Notes: generated by a model not told the origin, from the letters alone. A DNA stretch of 64,000 nt from Arachis hypogaea (GCF_003086295.3 NC_092044.1:1617001-1681000); one strand, 5' to 3'; positions 48,519 to 60,690 are shown, numbered from the stretch's first letter. Numbers and translations are program-made.

Positions 48519-51086
48519 ATGGCTACTTCCTCTCTCTTTCAATACCATATTCAAATCTTTTTGCTTTCTTTATTATTATGTAAAATTATGTGCACTCCCA
48601 ACATTATCCAGTGCGACGAAAAGGACAAGAGCACATTGCTCAAGTTCAAATATGGAATTACTGATCCCTCTGGTGTACTTTCTTTATGGTCCATTAAGGA
48701 AACAAATTGTTGCCAATGGAAAGGAGTTCATTGTGATAACATCACTGGCAGAGTCACAAAGCTCAATCTCCATTGTCCAGAAATTTACTCTAATTACGGT
48801 CATAATCTTGACAAATCCCAGTGTCTAACAGGTGAACTCGACATGTCTTGTTTGTTTGATCTTGAATTTCTTAGTTATTTGGATTTGAACAACAATGACT
48901 TCAACACCATCCAATATCATGGTCAGTGTAAAAATTCTTCCAGCAATATCTACTATCTTAATTTATCAGATAATGATAATCTTCAAGTTGGTAATATACT
49001 CCATTGGATTTCTAATCTTTCCTTTTTACACTATCTCGATCTCAATGGCATTAATCTTCAAAAAGAAACTAATTGGTTTCAGTTAGTGACTATGCTTCCT
49101 TCACTTTCAGAGTTATATTTGGAAGATTGTAGACTTCAGAACATCTATCCATCCCTTCAATATGCCAATTTCACTACACTTAAAGTTCTTGATCTTTCTT
49201 ACAATGAGTTTGTGTCTGAGCTACCAAGTTGGGTTTTCAATCTTAGTTCTAGTATCTCAATTGTAGAACTTTCCAATAATTTCATGCATGGCCAACTTCC
49301 TCAAACACTACCACACTTTCAAAGCCTTGAAACCTTGTCTTTGTATAACAATGATCTCAGTGGACTCATTCCAAATTGGATGGGTCAACTTGAACAACTA
49401 AAAAAACTTGATCTTTCTGATAATTCATTCTCTGGTTCTATTTCTACAAGTTTAGGAAATCTGTCATCCTTAACTTACTTGAATTTGGCATTCAATGGTT
49501 TAACAGGAATTGTTTCTGAACAAAATTTTCTTTCCCTTTCAAAATTAAACCATTTAGTTTTGGGTTCACAATATTTGATCTTTGACTTTGATTCTGAATG
49601 GATCCCCCCTTTTCAACTTCAGTTTTTAGAATTGACTTATTTGACTCCTAATAAACTTCCATCATGGATATATACACAAAATTCTCTGACCCTTTTAGCG
49701 ATTGTAAATTCAAGAATTCCATTGGAACTACCTAATAAGTTCTGGAAGTTTGTTTCTGATCAAGTTGAGTATCTTGATTTATCAAATAATTCAATCAATG
49801 TTGACATGTCAAATGTCTTGCTTAATTCCAAAGTGGTAGTGCTAGGCGACAACAATTTGAGAGGTGGTGTGCCACAAATATCACCAAACGTCACTCTTTT
49901 ACGTTTGGCTAACAATTTCTTGTCAGGATCCATTTCTTCTTTCTTATGCCATAAGACAAAAGAAAAAAACAACTTGAAGTATGTGGATATTTCTCATAAT
50001 CTTTTATCAAGAGAGATTCCGGATTGTTGGATGCATTGGAGATCATTACTTTTTGTTAATTTGGAAAGCAATAATTTGGTAGGCAAAATTCCTCACTCAA
50101 TGAGCTTTTTGTCTAACCTAATTGCATTGAATCTATACAATAACATGTTATCTGGAGAAGTGCCTCTCTCATTGAAAAATTGTAAGAAACTTCGTCTCCT
50201 TAATTTAGGTGAAAATGAGTTTTCTGGAGCTATATCAAACTGGGTGGGGCAAAGTGTAATTGGTCTCAAACTAAGATCCAACCAATTTAGTGGTAATATC
50301 TCTACTACAATTTGTCATCTTCATTCTCTCAAGATATTGGATCTTTCAAACAACAGATTATCAGGGTCAATACCAAGTTGTATTCGCAACATGACAGGCA
50401 TGATTTCTAAAATTGAATCATTTGATTCATTTGATGTTACCATTCCTACTATAGACCATGTCAATTTTGAATTCAATGTCAATCTCATGTTGCTCATTAA
50501 GGGCATTAAGTTAAATTATACACACTCGATACTTGTTGTTGATCTTTCATGTAACAATCTATCTGGAACGTTGCCATCAGAGTTATTTATGCTTATTGGA
50601 TTGAATTCTTTAAATCTATCCCACAATCAATTCGTGGGAAAGATTCCACAAGATATTAGCAAGTTGATACAGTTGGAGTCTCTTGATCTCTCAAATAACT
50701 TATTTTCAGGACAAATTCCTGAAACCATGTCTGCTTTGTCTTTTCTTGAAGCCTTGAATCTCTCATGCAACAATTTTGAAGGAAAAATTCCATCAGGAAC
50801 CCAACTTCAAGGTTTCACAAACCTTAGCTATATGGAAAATCCAAAAATATGTGGACCTCCACTCACAAAGATTTGTCCGCAAGATAAGAAAGTACCGAAT
50901 GAAAAACAAATGACAGAAGATGATGATGATGATGACAACTCTGACATTTATTCATGGTTCTATATGGGTTTAGGAATTGGATTTGTCACAAGTTTTTGGA
51001 CAGTATTAATTACAATTTTCTTCAACAGAAGATTCAGACATTTTTATTTCAAATGTTTAGACCGAGTCTATGACATGGTGATCTAA
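48519..51086 (+). CDS. Leucine-rich-repeat receptor-like protein (EIX/RLP type)
   Basis: Intact single-exon frame of 855 codons. Signal peptide at residues 1 to about 25 (FQYHIQIFLLSLLLCKIMC). The LRRNT cap follows: DEKDKSTLLKFKYGITDPSG, CCQWKGVHCD. I count about 25 extracellular LRRs of the LxxLxLSxNxxSGxIP kind. A non-LRR island (about ESFDSFDVTIPTIDHVNFEF to KGIKLNYTHS) sits before the last four repeats, as usual for plant RLPs. Then the cap KICGPPLTKIC, an acidic DDDDDDD juxtamembrane run near 800-807, a membrane helix at about 815-835 with GLGIG (GxxxG), and a 20-residue tail with no kinase. The tail's YDMV (851-854) fits the YxxΦ endocytosis signal of EIX2-like receptors. Such proteins recognise microbial or plant ligands and signal through SOBIR1/BAK1-type partners. 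Size is typical. Ligand cannot be inferred. Confidence 0.92.
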   Translation: MATSSLFQYHIQIFLLSLLLCKIMCTPNIIQCDEKDKSTLLKFKYGITDPSGVLSLWSIKETNCCQWKGVHCDNITGRVTKLNLHCPEIYSNYGHNLDKSQCLTGELDMSCLFDLEFLSYLDLNNNDFNTIQYHGQCKNSSSNIYYLNLSDNDNLQVGNILHWISNLSFLHYLDLNGINLQKETNWFQLVTMLPSLSELYLEDCRLQNIYPSLQYANFTTLKVLDLSYNEFVSELPSWVFNLSSSISIVELSNNFMHGQLPQTLPHFQSLETLSLYNNDLSGLIPNWMGQLEQLKKLDLSDNSFSGSISTSLGNLSSLTYLNLAFNGLTGIVSEQNFLSLSKLNHLVLGSQYLIFDFDSEWIPPFQLQFLELTYLTPNKLPSWIYTQNSLTLLAIVNSRIPLELPNKFWKFVSDQVEYLDLSNNSINVDMSNVLLNSKVVVLGDNNLRGGVPQISPNVTLLRLANNFLSGSISSFLCHKTKEKNNLKYVDISHNLLSREIPDCWMHWRSLLFVNLESNNLVGKIPHSMSFLSNLIALNLYNNMLSGEVPLSLKNCKKLRLLNLGENEFSGAISNWVGQSVIGLKLRSNQFSGNISTTICHLHSLKILDLSNNRLSGSIPSCIRNMTGMISKIESFDSFDVTIPTIDHVNFEFNVNLMLLIKGIKLNYTHSILVVDLSCNNLSGTLPSELFMLIGLNSLNLSHNQFVGKIPQDISKLIQLESLDLSNNLFSGQIPETMSALSFLEALNLSCNNFEGKIPSGTQLQGFTNLSYMENPKICGPPLTKICPQDKKVPNEKQMTEDDDDDDNSDIYSWFYMGLGIGFVTSFWTVLITIFFNRRFRHFYFKCLDRVYDMVI

Positions 51087-52295
51087 AATTTCAACTCTAT
51101 TAAATCATCAGAAGCTCTCATAGTGGTAACAAGTAAGTAAACTAACATCTTTCAATTTGATTTTTTAATTTTGGTATGATACTTTTATGGATATATTTTC
51201 TTCTATTCTATGCATGCCAAAGGTTTATTCTTGGATTTCCAATCCTGATCATAATTGTAATTTATTGGCTTAAATGGTAATTATATTTAGAAAGAACACA
51301 AATCATTTGATTTGCAATCTTCACACATCACAAGTATTATTAGCTTGAAGTTGAACACCTAATTCCTCCACTATGTTCATTATGAGATATATATGCCAAT
51401 TATATATTAAGTATACACTAAAACTAATTATTAAAATAAATTATAATTATAGAATATATATTAAAATATAAAATATATATTAAAAGTAAATTTAATTACA
51501 TATGTATTTATATACAAATATATATTGATAATATTGTTATAACAAAGAAGAATGAAAATGAAATCTATGCATTGGTTAGAACTTTTTGATAACTCAACTT
51601 TATATCAGTCCATCATTGGAAGCTATAATACACCACTTTGACACACCCTGAAATATTGAATTATATATATATATATATATATATATATTTGGATTATTGG
51701 GCTAATGATCTAAATTAAATAACACCACAAATGCAATTTTGCAGGTCCTTATTAGACTGAATGGATACTTGCTTGGTCCTGATTCATCAACAAGATGGCA
51801 AGAATGGACGAAGCTTCTACAAAGTTTTATGTAAGTGTGTGCTAATTTGATTAGTTGATTTGTTTAGACAATTGTATACTGTTTCATTTCCTCTATTAGA
51901 TATGTACTATACTGAAATTGTTCTGTTTTTTGACATTATAGATTAATCTTGTAAACATGTGTTTGATACTTAAAATTTATGTACAACAAAATATTTTATG
52001 AATTATTCAATTTTATTATAATCGTGAAATTTTACATGTTATATTCTTAAAAGTATTAATACTATATTATAAACCATCTATTTTAATTCCTAAAAGTCTA
52101 AGTTATTAAATAGAGATGTATAAATATTTTTAAAAATTTTCAACAATTATTAGAGAATATAAAAAAAAATCCTTTGACAAAACTACATAAAAAATTCATA
52201 GCAACAAGAAATAAACATATTTTTTACCTAAAAAACTTTAGTCCAATTCAGATCAGTTTGGATTTTTTCTCTTCTCTTTAATTTTAATTTTAATT

Positions 52296-52340
<45 letters not shown>

Positions 52341-52354
52341 TACTAATTTTTATG
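51087..52354. other. Intergenic DNA 3' of the RLP
   Basis: The first ~300 bp is RLP 3' flank, also found after the pseudogene at 42276. Contains (AT)n at 51662-51688 and (AAT)n at 52298-52341. Confidence 0.6.
52298..52341. repeat. (AAT)n microsatellite
   Basis: About 14 trinucleotide units; it yields a poly-Leu ORF on the minus strand that is not a gene. Confidence 0.95.
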
Positions 52355-52750
52355 CACTTTAAAGTCCTTAATCTTGTTGCCAATGATTTTGTGTATGCTA
52401 AATTAGGTAGTTGGATTTTTAATCTTAATTTTAGTATCTCAAATATTAACCTCTGCTCGTGAAAGGCCAACTACTTTTTTTTTTGGATTTAAAAAAAGAA
52501 TAACTTTGTGACACACTTTCATATTTTTAAGATCTTATATATTTAGATTTATTTTACAATTCTTTATCTAGATCTATTTCTTTTTTTTATGTGATAAGAC
52601 AAAGAAAAAAATAATTTAAAATATTTGGATATTTTTTTAATTTTTTATTAAAGGAGATTTCGAATTCGTGGATGATGCATGAAAAATCATTAGTTTATAT
52701 TAATTTATATTAATTTGGAATGCAATAATCATCAAATTGGGATATTGAGA
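52355..52750 (+). pseudogene. RLP pseudogene, internal LRR fragments
   Basis: Two blocks match the intact RLP in order. 52375-52445 resembles 49198-49265 (GGATTTTTAATCTTAATTTTAG versus GGGTTTTCAATCTTAGTTCTAG, shown here only in part as aligned words). 52545-52740 resembles 49905-50080: ATAAGACAAAGAAAAAAATAA against the same segment, then GATTCGTGGATGATGCAT-like sequence and TTTGGAATGCAATAAT. About 640 bp of LRR sequence between them is missing. Frameshifts throughout. Confidence 0.7.
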
Positions 52751-53180
52751 AAAGAAAAATATATAAGGCTAATATCATAATAAAATTTTGAAAGAAAAAG
52801 AAAAATAAAAATAAAAAATGTTAGCAAACTTAATTTCCTATCTTTTATACATTTTTCAAAACACACCATAACCACATTCTGATTCACAGTATCAAGAATC
52901 TCATGCAAATTGCCTTTCAGAAACTACAAGTATCTAGTAAAATTACTTTTAATTGTTCGAATCATAGTGTGTGCGCTTCTTTCCACAGTTGGAAGGCGAA
53001 AATCTATACTAAAAAACAGGCTGAAGGATCATCAAGAGAACCTCATGAACCATTCAGTCGTGGAAACAAGGCTCAGAGCCTCAGACGAGTTCACAAACTT
53101 TTTAAGTTTGCAGCAAATCTTAGTGTAAAACTAAAACATTTATGTGTATTGTTTAACAATTTTTTGTAGATTTATACTGA
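52751..53180 (+). other. Unrecognised stretch with two overlapping short ORFs
   Basis: 52903-53169 and 52910-53128 are overlapping plus-strand frames with fairly even composition. The second includes KNRLKDHQENLMNHSVVETR and RASDEFTNFLSLQQ, which looks protein-like, perhaps a worn exon. I do not recognise a family. Confidence 0.2.
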
Positions 53181-53189
53181 TAAATTCTG

Positions 53190-53575
53190 CATAATTTCAA
53201 ACTCTTCTTTTTCTTCCTTATCTTCTGCTACCTCTTATTCATCTTTTTCTTCTTGTTTTACCTCCTAACAAAAATGTATAATGTTACAAAATCAATAGAA
53301 AGATGAGGAGAAAAAAAGTGCAGCAACAACCGCAGCAATAAAAAGAACGACGAAGAGGATGAAATAGCAAAGAAGAAAAAAGAACGCGAAGAAAAAGGAG
53401 GAAGAATGCAAAGAAGAAGAAGAAGAAAGAGGAGAAGGAGGAGGAGGAGGAAGAAGAACACAGAATACAAACGTCAGAGGAGGAACGACGTGATTTCACG
53501 CGCGCGTTATGAAAGTGAGTTTTGTTGGAAGGATTAACTTGTATAAACTTGTATGACAAAATGACTTATATATAT
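53190..53575. repeat. Strand-asymmetric pyrimidine then purine tract
   Basis: 53200-53265 is nearly all C/T (TTCTTCTTTTTC-type) and 53300-53470 nearly all A/G (GAAGAAGGAGGAGG-type), followed by TTCACGCGCGCGTTATGAAA. The minus-strand S/F/L-rich ORFs here are compositional. Confidence 0.65.
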
Positions 53576-54619
53576 AGCAGGTCTAAAATATTTATAGTTA
53601 AAAATAATAGCTAATATAGTATATTGTGAATTATATTTTCTATAATTGATAAAAAATTTAAAGTAATTAAAAGAAAGTTAAATAAAATTGAATAGTTAAT
53701 CTTTTTATTTGAAATCATTTATTAATCATATAAATGCTAGGTATAAATTAAAAGTGAAAAAAAATTGAAATAAATCTAAAATCTATTACTCAATAAGTAC
53801 AAAATACTTAAGAAGAGGTGAATTGATAAGGATAAACAATTTTAATAAGTTTTTGCAATATTAAAATAAGACAAATGAAATAAATCAAGTATGACACAAT
53901 TAATAAATAAGAGATAAAAATAGAAGGAGTTAAAATAAATCAAATATGACACAAATAAGTTAAAAAAGTTATCAAACTTATGAGTTTGTGAACAATAAAA
54001 AATATTAATTTAGCTTTTAAAACACATAAATTTTCACTAACGAAATAATCCTCATTTAAAAATATGTTATATGATAATTACTGATAATTAGTAAAAAATT
54101 TAAATCACAATTATCTTTATAATTACTTTCATTCAAACGGCTTAATGGTTCATAAATTGTCTTTTTGGTAATTATTTGTGATTTAATGATTTTAAAAAGG
54201 AGCACAAATTATCAAAACGTTTTTTATTTTAAAAATATTTTATATACAATTTATTACTCAATCAAAATAAGAATATTTTTTCAAAATTAGTGACACAATC
54301 ATTAAAATATGTATATATTTATTATTATAATTAATTACATAGACTAACTTATTATTTTGATTTTAGTCCATATTTATTATAAATTTATTACATATTTATA
54401 TGTAATATATTTATATTATTATTATTATTATTATTAGTTTTTTTTGTTTTAGTTGACATCATATATATTATCGTCACCACTCTTATTATCTTATTATTTG
54501 AGTTAAATGTTTCTGAAGGTTTGAAGGAACATTGATATCATTTATGAAGGTGGAAGTATTGGTCTAATAGGTATTGATGATGGTGAAGAATGGGTTTAGA
54601 ATTTTTTTCAAAATAGAAA
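53576..54619. other. AT-rich intergenic DNA
   Basis: Nothing beyond short AT-rich stretches and a small ATT run near 54410-54435. Confidence 0.55.
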
Positions 54620-55694
54620 TGGTGTTGTAAGTATAGTCTTAAATCAACAATCAATCAACATCAAAGTTTAAATTAAGAATTGTCGAAATTCAAAATAAAT
54701 ATTAACTAGGAGTTTAAAATTCCGGGTCGTTCTCTTTTAAAATTGAAATAAAATACTCAATTATTGACTATGAAAAAATGAGAATTTGATGGCAAGATGC
54801 AAGTAATGTAATTAGCTAAAAAGTATATAAGCATGTAAGAAATCAAGCTCAAGGCAATTGATCAAAGGAAAGGAAATTCAAGTGCTAAGAAATCTCTTGG
54901 CAAGGAGTGAGAGTCAAGGTTACCTATCCTAACTATTGACCACAAACATATGATGATTATGAAGAGTTAATCCTACTTAGTCAATCCTAACATCGAGGAT
55001 AAGTCAAATAGGCATAATTGATTTCAATCCACAAGTCCTAGTCTACTCACTAATTAGCTTAGTGAAAGACTAGAGTTAATGGAAACCAAATCAATTAACT
55101 ACCCTAATACATCAATTAAGAATGGATATCAATGACTCAAGGTCACCAAAGTCCTTAATTCCAAGCCAATAGTGGGAGAAAAACTACATTAAAACTAAGT
55201 CAAATATTTTATCAAACACTTGGTGTGCATGAATATAAAATCATATTAAATTGCTATAAAAATAAATTCTAAAGCTACCAAATGCAAGAAATTAATAATC
55301 AACAATTAAAGAGAGCAATAATAGCATGAAAACATAAATTGCATTAAATAAAATAGAAATTAATAAGGGTTCATCAACATGAAAAGTAACCAAAATAAAA
55401 AATTAACAAGATAAACTAAGAAGGTTTAGACAATAGAACAAAGAAAGGTAAAAAAAAACTAGATGAAAATAAGAATTAAAAAGAGAAATTAAACTAATAA
55501 CTCTAATTTCTAGAGAGAAGGGGGAGCTCTTCTCTCTCTAGAAAATGACCTACAACATGATACTAAGCTACCATAATTGCTCCTCCCTTCATCATTCTTC
55601 ACTTTGCCTTGAAATAGTTTCAGAACTGAGTTGGACTGGGTTTTGGAGGCCCAAAATTTGCCCCCACCGAATTACAATTAATGAGCTCATGTGA

Positions 55695-55835
55695 CAAGGG
55701 TCACGCGTACGCATGAGTCACGCGTATGCGTTACCTGGCAAAATTCACCCTCACGCGTACGCATGAGTCATGCATACGCGTCGCCATGAGCTCACACTTG
55801 TGCGTATGCATGTATTACTGTGTGCACGCAGAGAT
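55695..55835. repeat. Paired CG-rich palindromes, partly decayed
   Basis: Pairs such as CACGCGTACGCATG-AGT-CACGCGTATGCG (55701 on) and TCACGCGTACGCATGAGTC near 55753. The third pair (GTGCGTATGCATG...GTGTGCACGC) has lost several CpGs to TpG/CpA. Confidence 0.75.
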
Positions 55836-58639
55836 GCTGAAACTTCCAAACTCCATTTCTTCATGATTTCTTCTCTTTTGCATGCTCTTTTCTCACTTCT
55901 TCAACCTATACTTGTCTTGGAAACCTGAAATCACTAAGCAAACACATCAAGGAATCAAATGGGATTAAAGTGAATAAAATTTAGCAATTAAAAGGCCTAA
56001 AAAGTATGTTTTTACTTTCAAGCACAACTTGGGAAAAATCATGAAACTATGCTATTTCAATAGATAAATGCAAGAAAAGTTGATGAAATTCACCCAAATA
56101 GAGCAAATAAATATTATGAAATGTGGAATCATCACATCCCCACACTTAAACAATAGTATGTCCTCATGCTATGTGAAAGAAAGATAAGAAGGAGAATTAC
56201 ATTTATTCAAAGTAAGAAAACTACCTATATACAATCTATCTAAATGAATGCAACTACTTAGTCAAAATAAATCAATTTCCAAGAAAGCATATATGAACAT
56301 ACGGGCTAAAGCAATCTTAACCAAGTCAAATCCATAATTGATTAGAGTTGTTGAAAAGAATTTACAAACTTGCTAGATAAGCAATAATAATAAGTGGAAA
56401 CATGGAATTTGAGCAATCGAACCCCTCACTGGATGTGTATATGCACTCTAATCGCTCAAGTGTTTAGGATTGATTCGCTCAATTCTCCTCTAATCATGCT
56501 TTCCAAGATTTGTTTTTCATCTAACAGTCAACAATCATTCAATGTATGCATACAAATATCATGAGAACTTTTCATGGTTGTAATGGGGTTAGGGTCAAGG
56601 TAAAGATGTATATGGTCAAGTGAGCTTGAAATTTGAATCTTTGACTAATTTAAGCTCTCTCACCTACCCATTATTTACTTAATCACATACTCATACATTC
56701 ACTTGTTATTATTACTTTATTTCGAAACATTTTGTCCCCCTTTTTATTACTTACTTTTTTTCCTCTCTTTTTTCTTTTTTTTCTTTTTTTTCTACTTTTT
56801 TTTTCAAACTAGAGTATATACAAAAGTATCAATACATATAGTTTAAACATTTAATGCATGAGTATATATCCAATTCTCAAGATTTTCAACAAAAGTATAA
56901 AAATTCGCTTTTACCTCAACCAAAGTTCCCAACTTTCTCACACTTAGATGATAAACACTCTCACTAGCCTAAGTTAATCAAAGATCTAAATAAGGGACAT
57001 TTATTGTTTTTCGCTTTAAGGCTAGTAATGCGCTAAAATTAAGAACAAAAGGGGATTAAAATAGGCTCAAAGTTGGTTAACAAATGAAGATAAAAGGGTA
57101 GGCTATCTGGGACAAGTGAGCTAAATAAAATTATGTCCTCAATCATACAAATGCATATATACATCAAATATTGGACATAAAGAATCAAACAAATCAAAGA
57201 TTACAATCATAAAAAGAGAATAACACACACAAGAATGAAAATAGTGGTTAATATGATGTAACCACATAATTAGTCTCAAAACTCACATGCTTATGTGTTC
57301 TTAGCTCAAAAACATGTTCCACAATATATTTCAAGCAAGTTTCAATGTAACAAATATCAACTCAAATCAATTAGGATATCAATGTCCTATTTAGAATATT
57401 TTTCTTGAAAAACTTCATTATTTTAACTAAGCTTATTATATATATGGAAAGAAATAGAATAAACTAAGAAAAATACAATTATAGCTATAAAATATATACA
57501 GACTAAGAAAAAAAATAAAATGTGCAAGTGTTTGAGATTAGAATTTGTCACCTAAGATTGTCGATCGATGACGACCTCCCTACACTTAAAGGTTTGCACC
57601 GTCCTCGGTGCATCCAAAGATGAGCAAGGGGGTATGGCGACTATTCGAATTGCCACCTTCAGCGGTTAGATCAACCAACTTCTGCGTGTTCTTTATCCCA
57701 CTTCCCTTTTTGCTTATGGTGACTCATCCATGAAAGATGAAAAATAAGATAGTAAGATGAGTAAATGCAAAAACAAAGAAGCATAGATTGTTGAAATGCG
57801 GTAAGAATCACTAAAATAAAGTGAGTGAATTAGTTTGTGACATGAAGAAAATAAGTGTGTGAATTCTAAGTTGTGCGCAATTTAGAACACACACTAGCAT
57901 GGAAAGCTATGTCACAATTACACAAAAAAACATGCACTTCACTCATTCTAGTATGCTTAAAATACTTTTAAAAAGAAAATTTGTAGGCTAAGATAAACAA
58001 ATAAGTAATAAAGGAGCATAAAAGTATTCAAACAAAAATCAAAGAATTGTGAAATGGATGATAGAGAAAAGTTTGTTTGCAACACCTAAATGACATGAAG
58101 TGGAAAACATGGCAAGCATAGATCATAAAACTTAAAAAGCTCAAAAAATGTCACTAGGTGGGCTTATGATCCAATTTCACAATTCCTTAATGTCAATGCA
58201 TCAACTAGGTGACTTAAATAAAAATCGATCATAGCAAGCATCACCTAATAACAAAAAAAAAATACATCAACTACATACAATTGCCAAATAACAAATAGTA
58301 AATTCAAATTACATGGTGGCTAGCTACAACATGCAATTTAGAAATTTAACAAAATTTATGAAGACAATGTCATAAGTACTTGGTATGTACAAATGTCCAA
58401 TATTCGAAATTCAACCAAGTAGTCAAGTATAATCTAACCTATGCTAATAACTAACTTAATCTACTAAAATAGAAAATTAAACTAACTAACTTACTAAACA
58501 CTAACTAACTAACTAACTAAAGCGGGGTATGGTAGGTGGTGAATGATAGTGATGGATGATAATTGAAGAAGAGAAAGGAAGAGAAAAGAAGAGAAGAAAT
58601 GGAGAGAAAAAAAAAAAAGAAGTAGAGTGGTGTGATAAC

Positions 58640-58875
58640 AGAGTCGTGCGTACACACACTTGTCCATGCGTACGCACAAAAAATGTAAAATTGGAGTTGT
58701 GCGCATGCATCAACATGTGCAAACGCTCCGAACAGAAGATGTGAATCGGTTTGTGCGTACGCACACATGTGTACGTCCGCACATAAAGAATTTTTTTTGG
58801 AAAATAAATCGTCAAAATTTAACACCTAATTTAACATTTATACGTACACACAGATCCGTACATACGCACAAGAGT
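58640..58875. repeat. Paired GTGCGTACGCAC-type palindromes
   Basis: Four pairs, e.g. GTGCGTACACACACTTGTCC then ATGCGTACGCAC (58646 on), TTGTGCGCATGCATC (58700), TGTGCGTACGCACACATGTG (58752), and TACGTACACACAGATCCGTA (58841). Same architecture as the array in the LTR at 27383, with CpG to TpG/CpA changes. Confidence 0.75.
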
Positions 58876-59093
58876 TACTATTAATTATTATGTTATTTGA
58901 ATATCACTAGGGAACTATGCACGTAAAGAAATTAAGGGTTTGCCTCACCCTCATTGATTTGTCCATGCCTAGAATGTGATATTTCATCTTTATTGATTTA
59001 ATCCATGACTAACCTAATAAGAAACATAGTCACACTATAGCCATCCATTTTACAAGTTCAAAGTTCTAGTAAAACATATGTAGAAGACGTTTA

Positions 59094-59130
<37 letters not shown>

Positions 59131-59131
59131 T
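59094..59131. repeat. (ATT)n microsatellite
   Basis: About 12 units. Confidence 0.9.
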
Positions 59132-59544
59132 AGTGAATATTTTATGAATTTAAAATGAGATTTATTTATTTTAACCAATTTATAATCTTATTTTTATTAT
59201 TATATTATTGTTGATTTTTTAAGAATATTATTAAAACTTGTTATATATTATTGGCTATTTAAAATTTGATGTCAAAATTTGTTATGTACATTTTTTAATT
59301 TATAAAAACCATAAATTTAATCTTGTCTAAACCATTTAATATGAGATTGAATTGAATCAAATTGTTTATAAAAAAGTATTTAATTCAAATTGCACTGCAA
59401 ATAAAATTAGTGTTTAAATCAAATGAATTTTTGACACAAAATTAATCTAAATCGCATCGCAAATAACTCTAAATATAATATAATACTATTAGTTTACTCT
59501 AATTATGCTTTATTAGAACTGATATTGAACTTGTAAAATAGATA

Positions 59545-60165
59545 ATAAAAGGGTAAATTACACAAACAAACTAAATGGAGATCAATATTACACCAATGTC
59601 TTAAAATGAAATGAGTTATATGTATGTCCTAAAATAACTCTATGTAAATCGAATCAACTAAATTCGATTTATGATTTTTCAATGTAAATCGAATTAATTG
59701 GATTCGATTTACTATATGTGTTGTATGAATAATAAATCGAATATAGTTTATTCGATTTACTACTTCTGTAGCATATACATATAAATCGAATTAATTTAGC
59801 TGATTTGATTTAGTACTAATATAGATTATTGACATTTACTACTTTTAAGTTAATTTATAGGATAAAACACAGATAAAATAAATGTAGTTCAATATTACAC
59901 AATTATCCTAAATGAAGAATGGTACATGCATATCCGAATTCAGATTCAATTATATGTAAATTGAATCTATCTAATTCGATTTACACTTATATTATGTAAA
60001 TCGAATTAATTGGATTCGATTTATTACATAAAACAATAGTAAATCAAATTAACTTTATTTAATTTATTACTTTTGCAATATATACATGTAAATCGAATTT
60101 CAAAAGTTCGATTTATACAGATTACTTACTGACATTACTACTTTTAAATTAATTATTTATTATCT
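59545..60165. repeat. ~310-bp tandem duplication made of AAATCGAAT/ATTCGATTT palindromes
   Basis: Copy 1 is about 59545-59855, copy 2 about 59857-60165. Both have TTCAATATTACAC-like starts (one reads ATCAATATTACACC), repeated AATCGAATTAATTGGATTCG palindromes, and end GACATT(T)ACTACTTTTAAxT TAATT. No coding content. Confidence 0.75.
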
Positions 60166-60659
60166 ATATCCTTGTAAATATTAAAAGAGGAGAGTATTAA
60201 GATTATACCTAAGATGGGCCTTTGCCCCTACTATCACCAAAAGAGAAAAAAAAAAAAACTAAGAAGCTCATCCTTTTAAATTTGAATGCTGTTGGTATGA
60301 GGGGATGTGTGTTAAAGGGAGTTGAGCTTTTCTTATACCCATCTCGTGTAATATTGAACTGCATTTATTTTATCTATGTGTTTTACCCAAAAATTATATG
60401 TATATTAGTTTATTTGCTTAAAAATTTTTGTTCATTTTTATTTCTTTTCATAAAAAAAATAATTTGCAAATAACTCTAATATTATTGAATAATTCAAAAT
60501 ACATTTGAACATCTCTATTTTACAATTTAAATTGTTAAGAATCAGAATAGATGATTTATGATATAAAATGCTTTTATAAATAAAATGTCTAATGTTTCAA
60601 TACTAGCTACAATAAGATTGAATAGTTTATAGTGCATCTTGTTATAAAACAAGTTCACC

Positions 60660-60660
<1 letters not shown>

Positions 60661-60687
<27 letters not shown>
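60661..60687. repeat. (TA)n microsatellite
   Basis: About 13 units, at the end of a partial copy of the hairpin arm. Confidence 0.9.

Positions 60688-60690
<3 letters not shown>

Larger units (their letters stand above)
54620..58920. repeat. Unclassified dispersed repeat, likely non-coding retroelement sequence
   Basis: Long non-coding A-rich sequence without a retroelement protein. Landmarks: CCCCACACTTAAACAATAG near 56140; a T/C tract at 56735-56808; CTACACTTAAAGGTTTGCAC near 57580; CG-rich palindromes at 55695-55835 and 58640-58875. The CCCACACTTAAA phrases are familiar from legume retroelement flanks read antisense. LTR ends and target duplications could not be located, so class and limits are inferred. 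Confidence 0.4.

Noticed and set aside
52228..52470. Poly-Leu minus-strand ORF
   Set aside because: Generated by the (AAT)n microsatellite and AT-rich flanks.
53258..53559. Ser/Phe/Leu-rich minus-strand ORFs resembling membrane proteins
   Set aside because: They are read from the purine tract; the hydrophobic look is compositional.
54620..58920. A chance of endogenous pararetrovirus sequence in this long non-coding repeat
   Set aside because: No movement, coat, RT or RNase H motif was seen in any frame.
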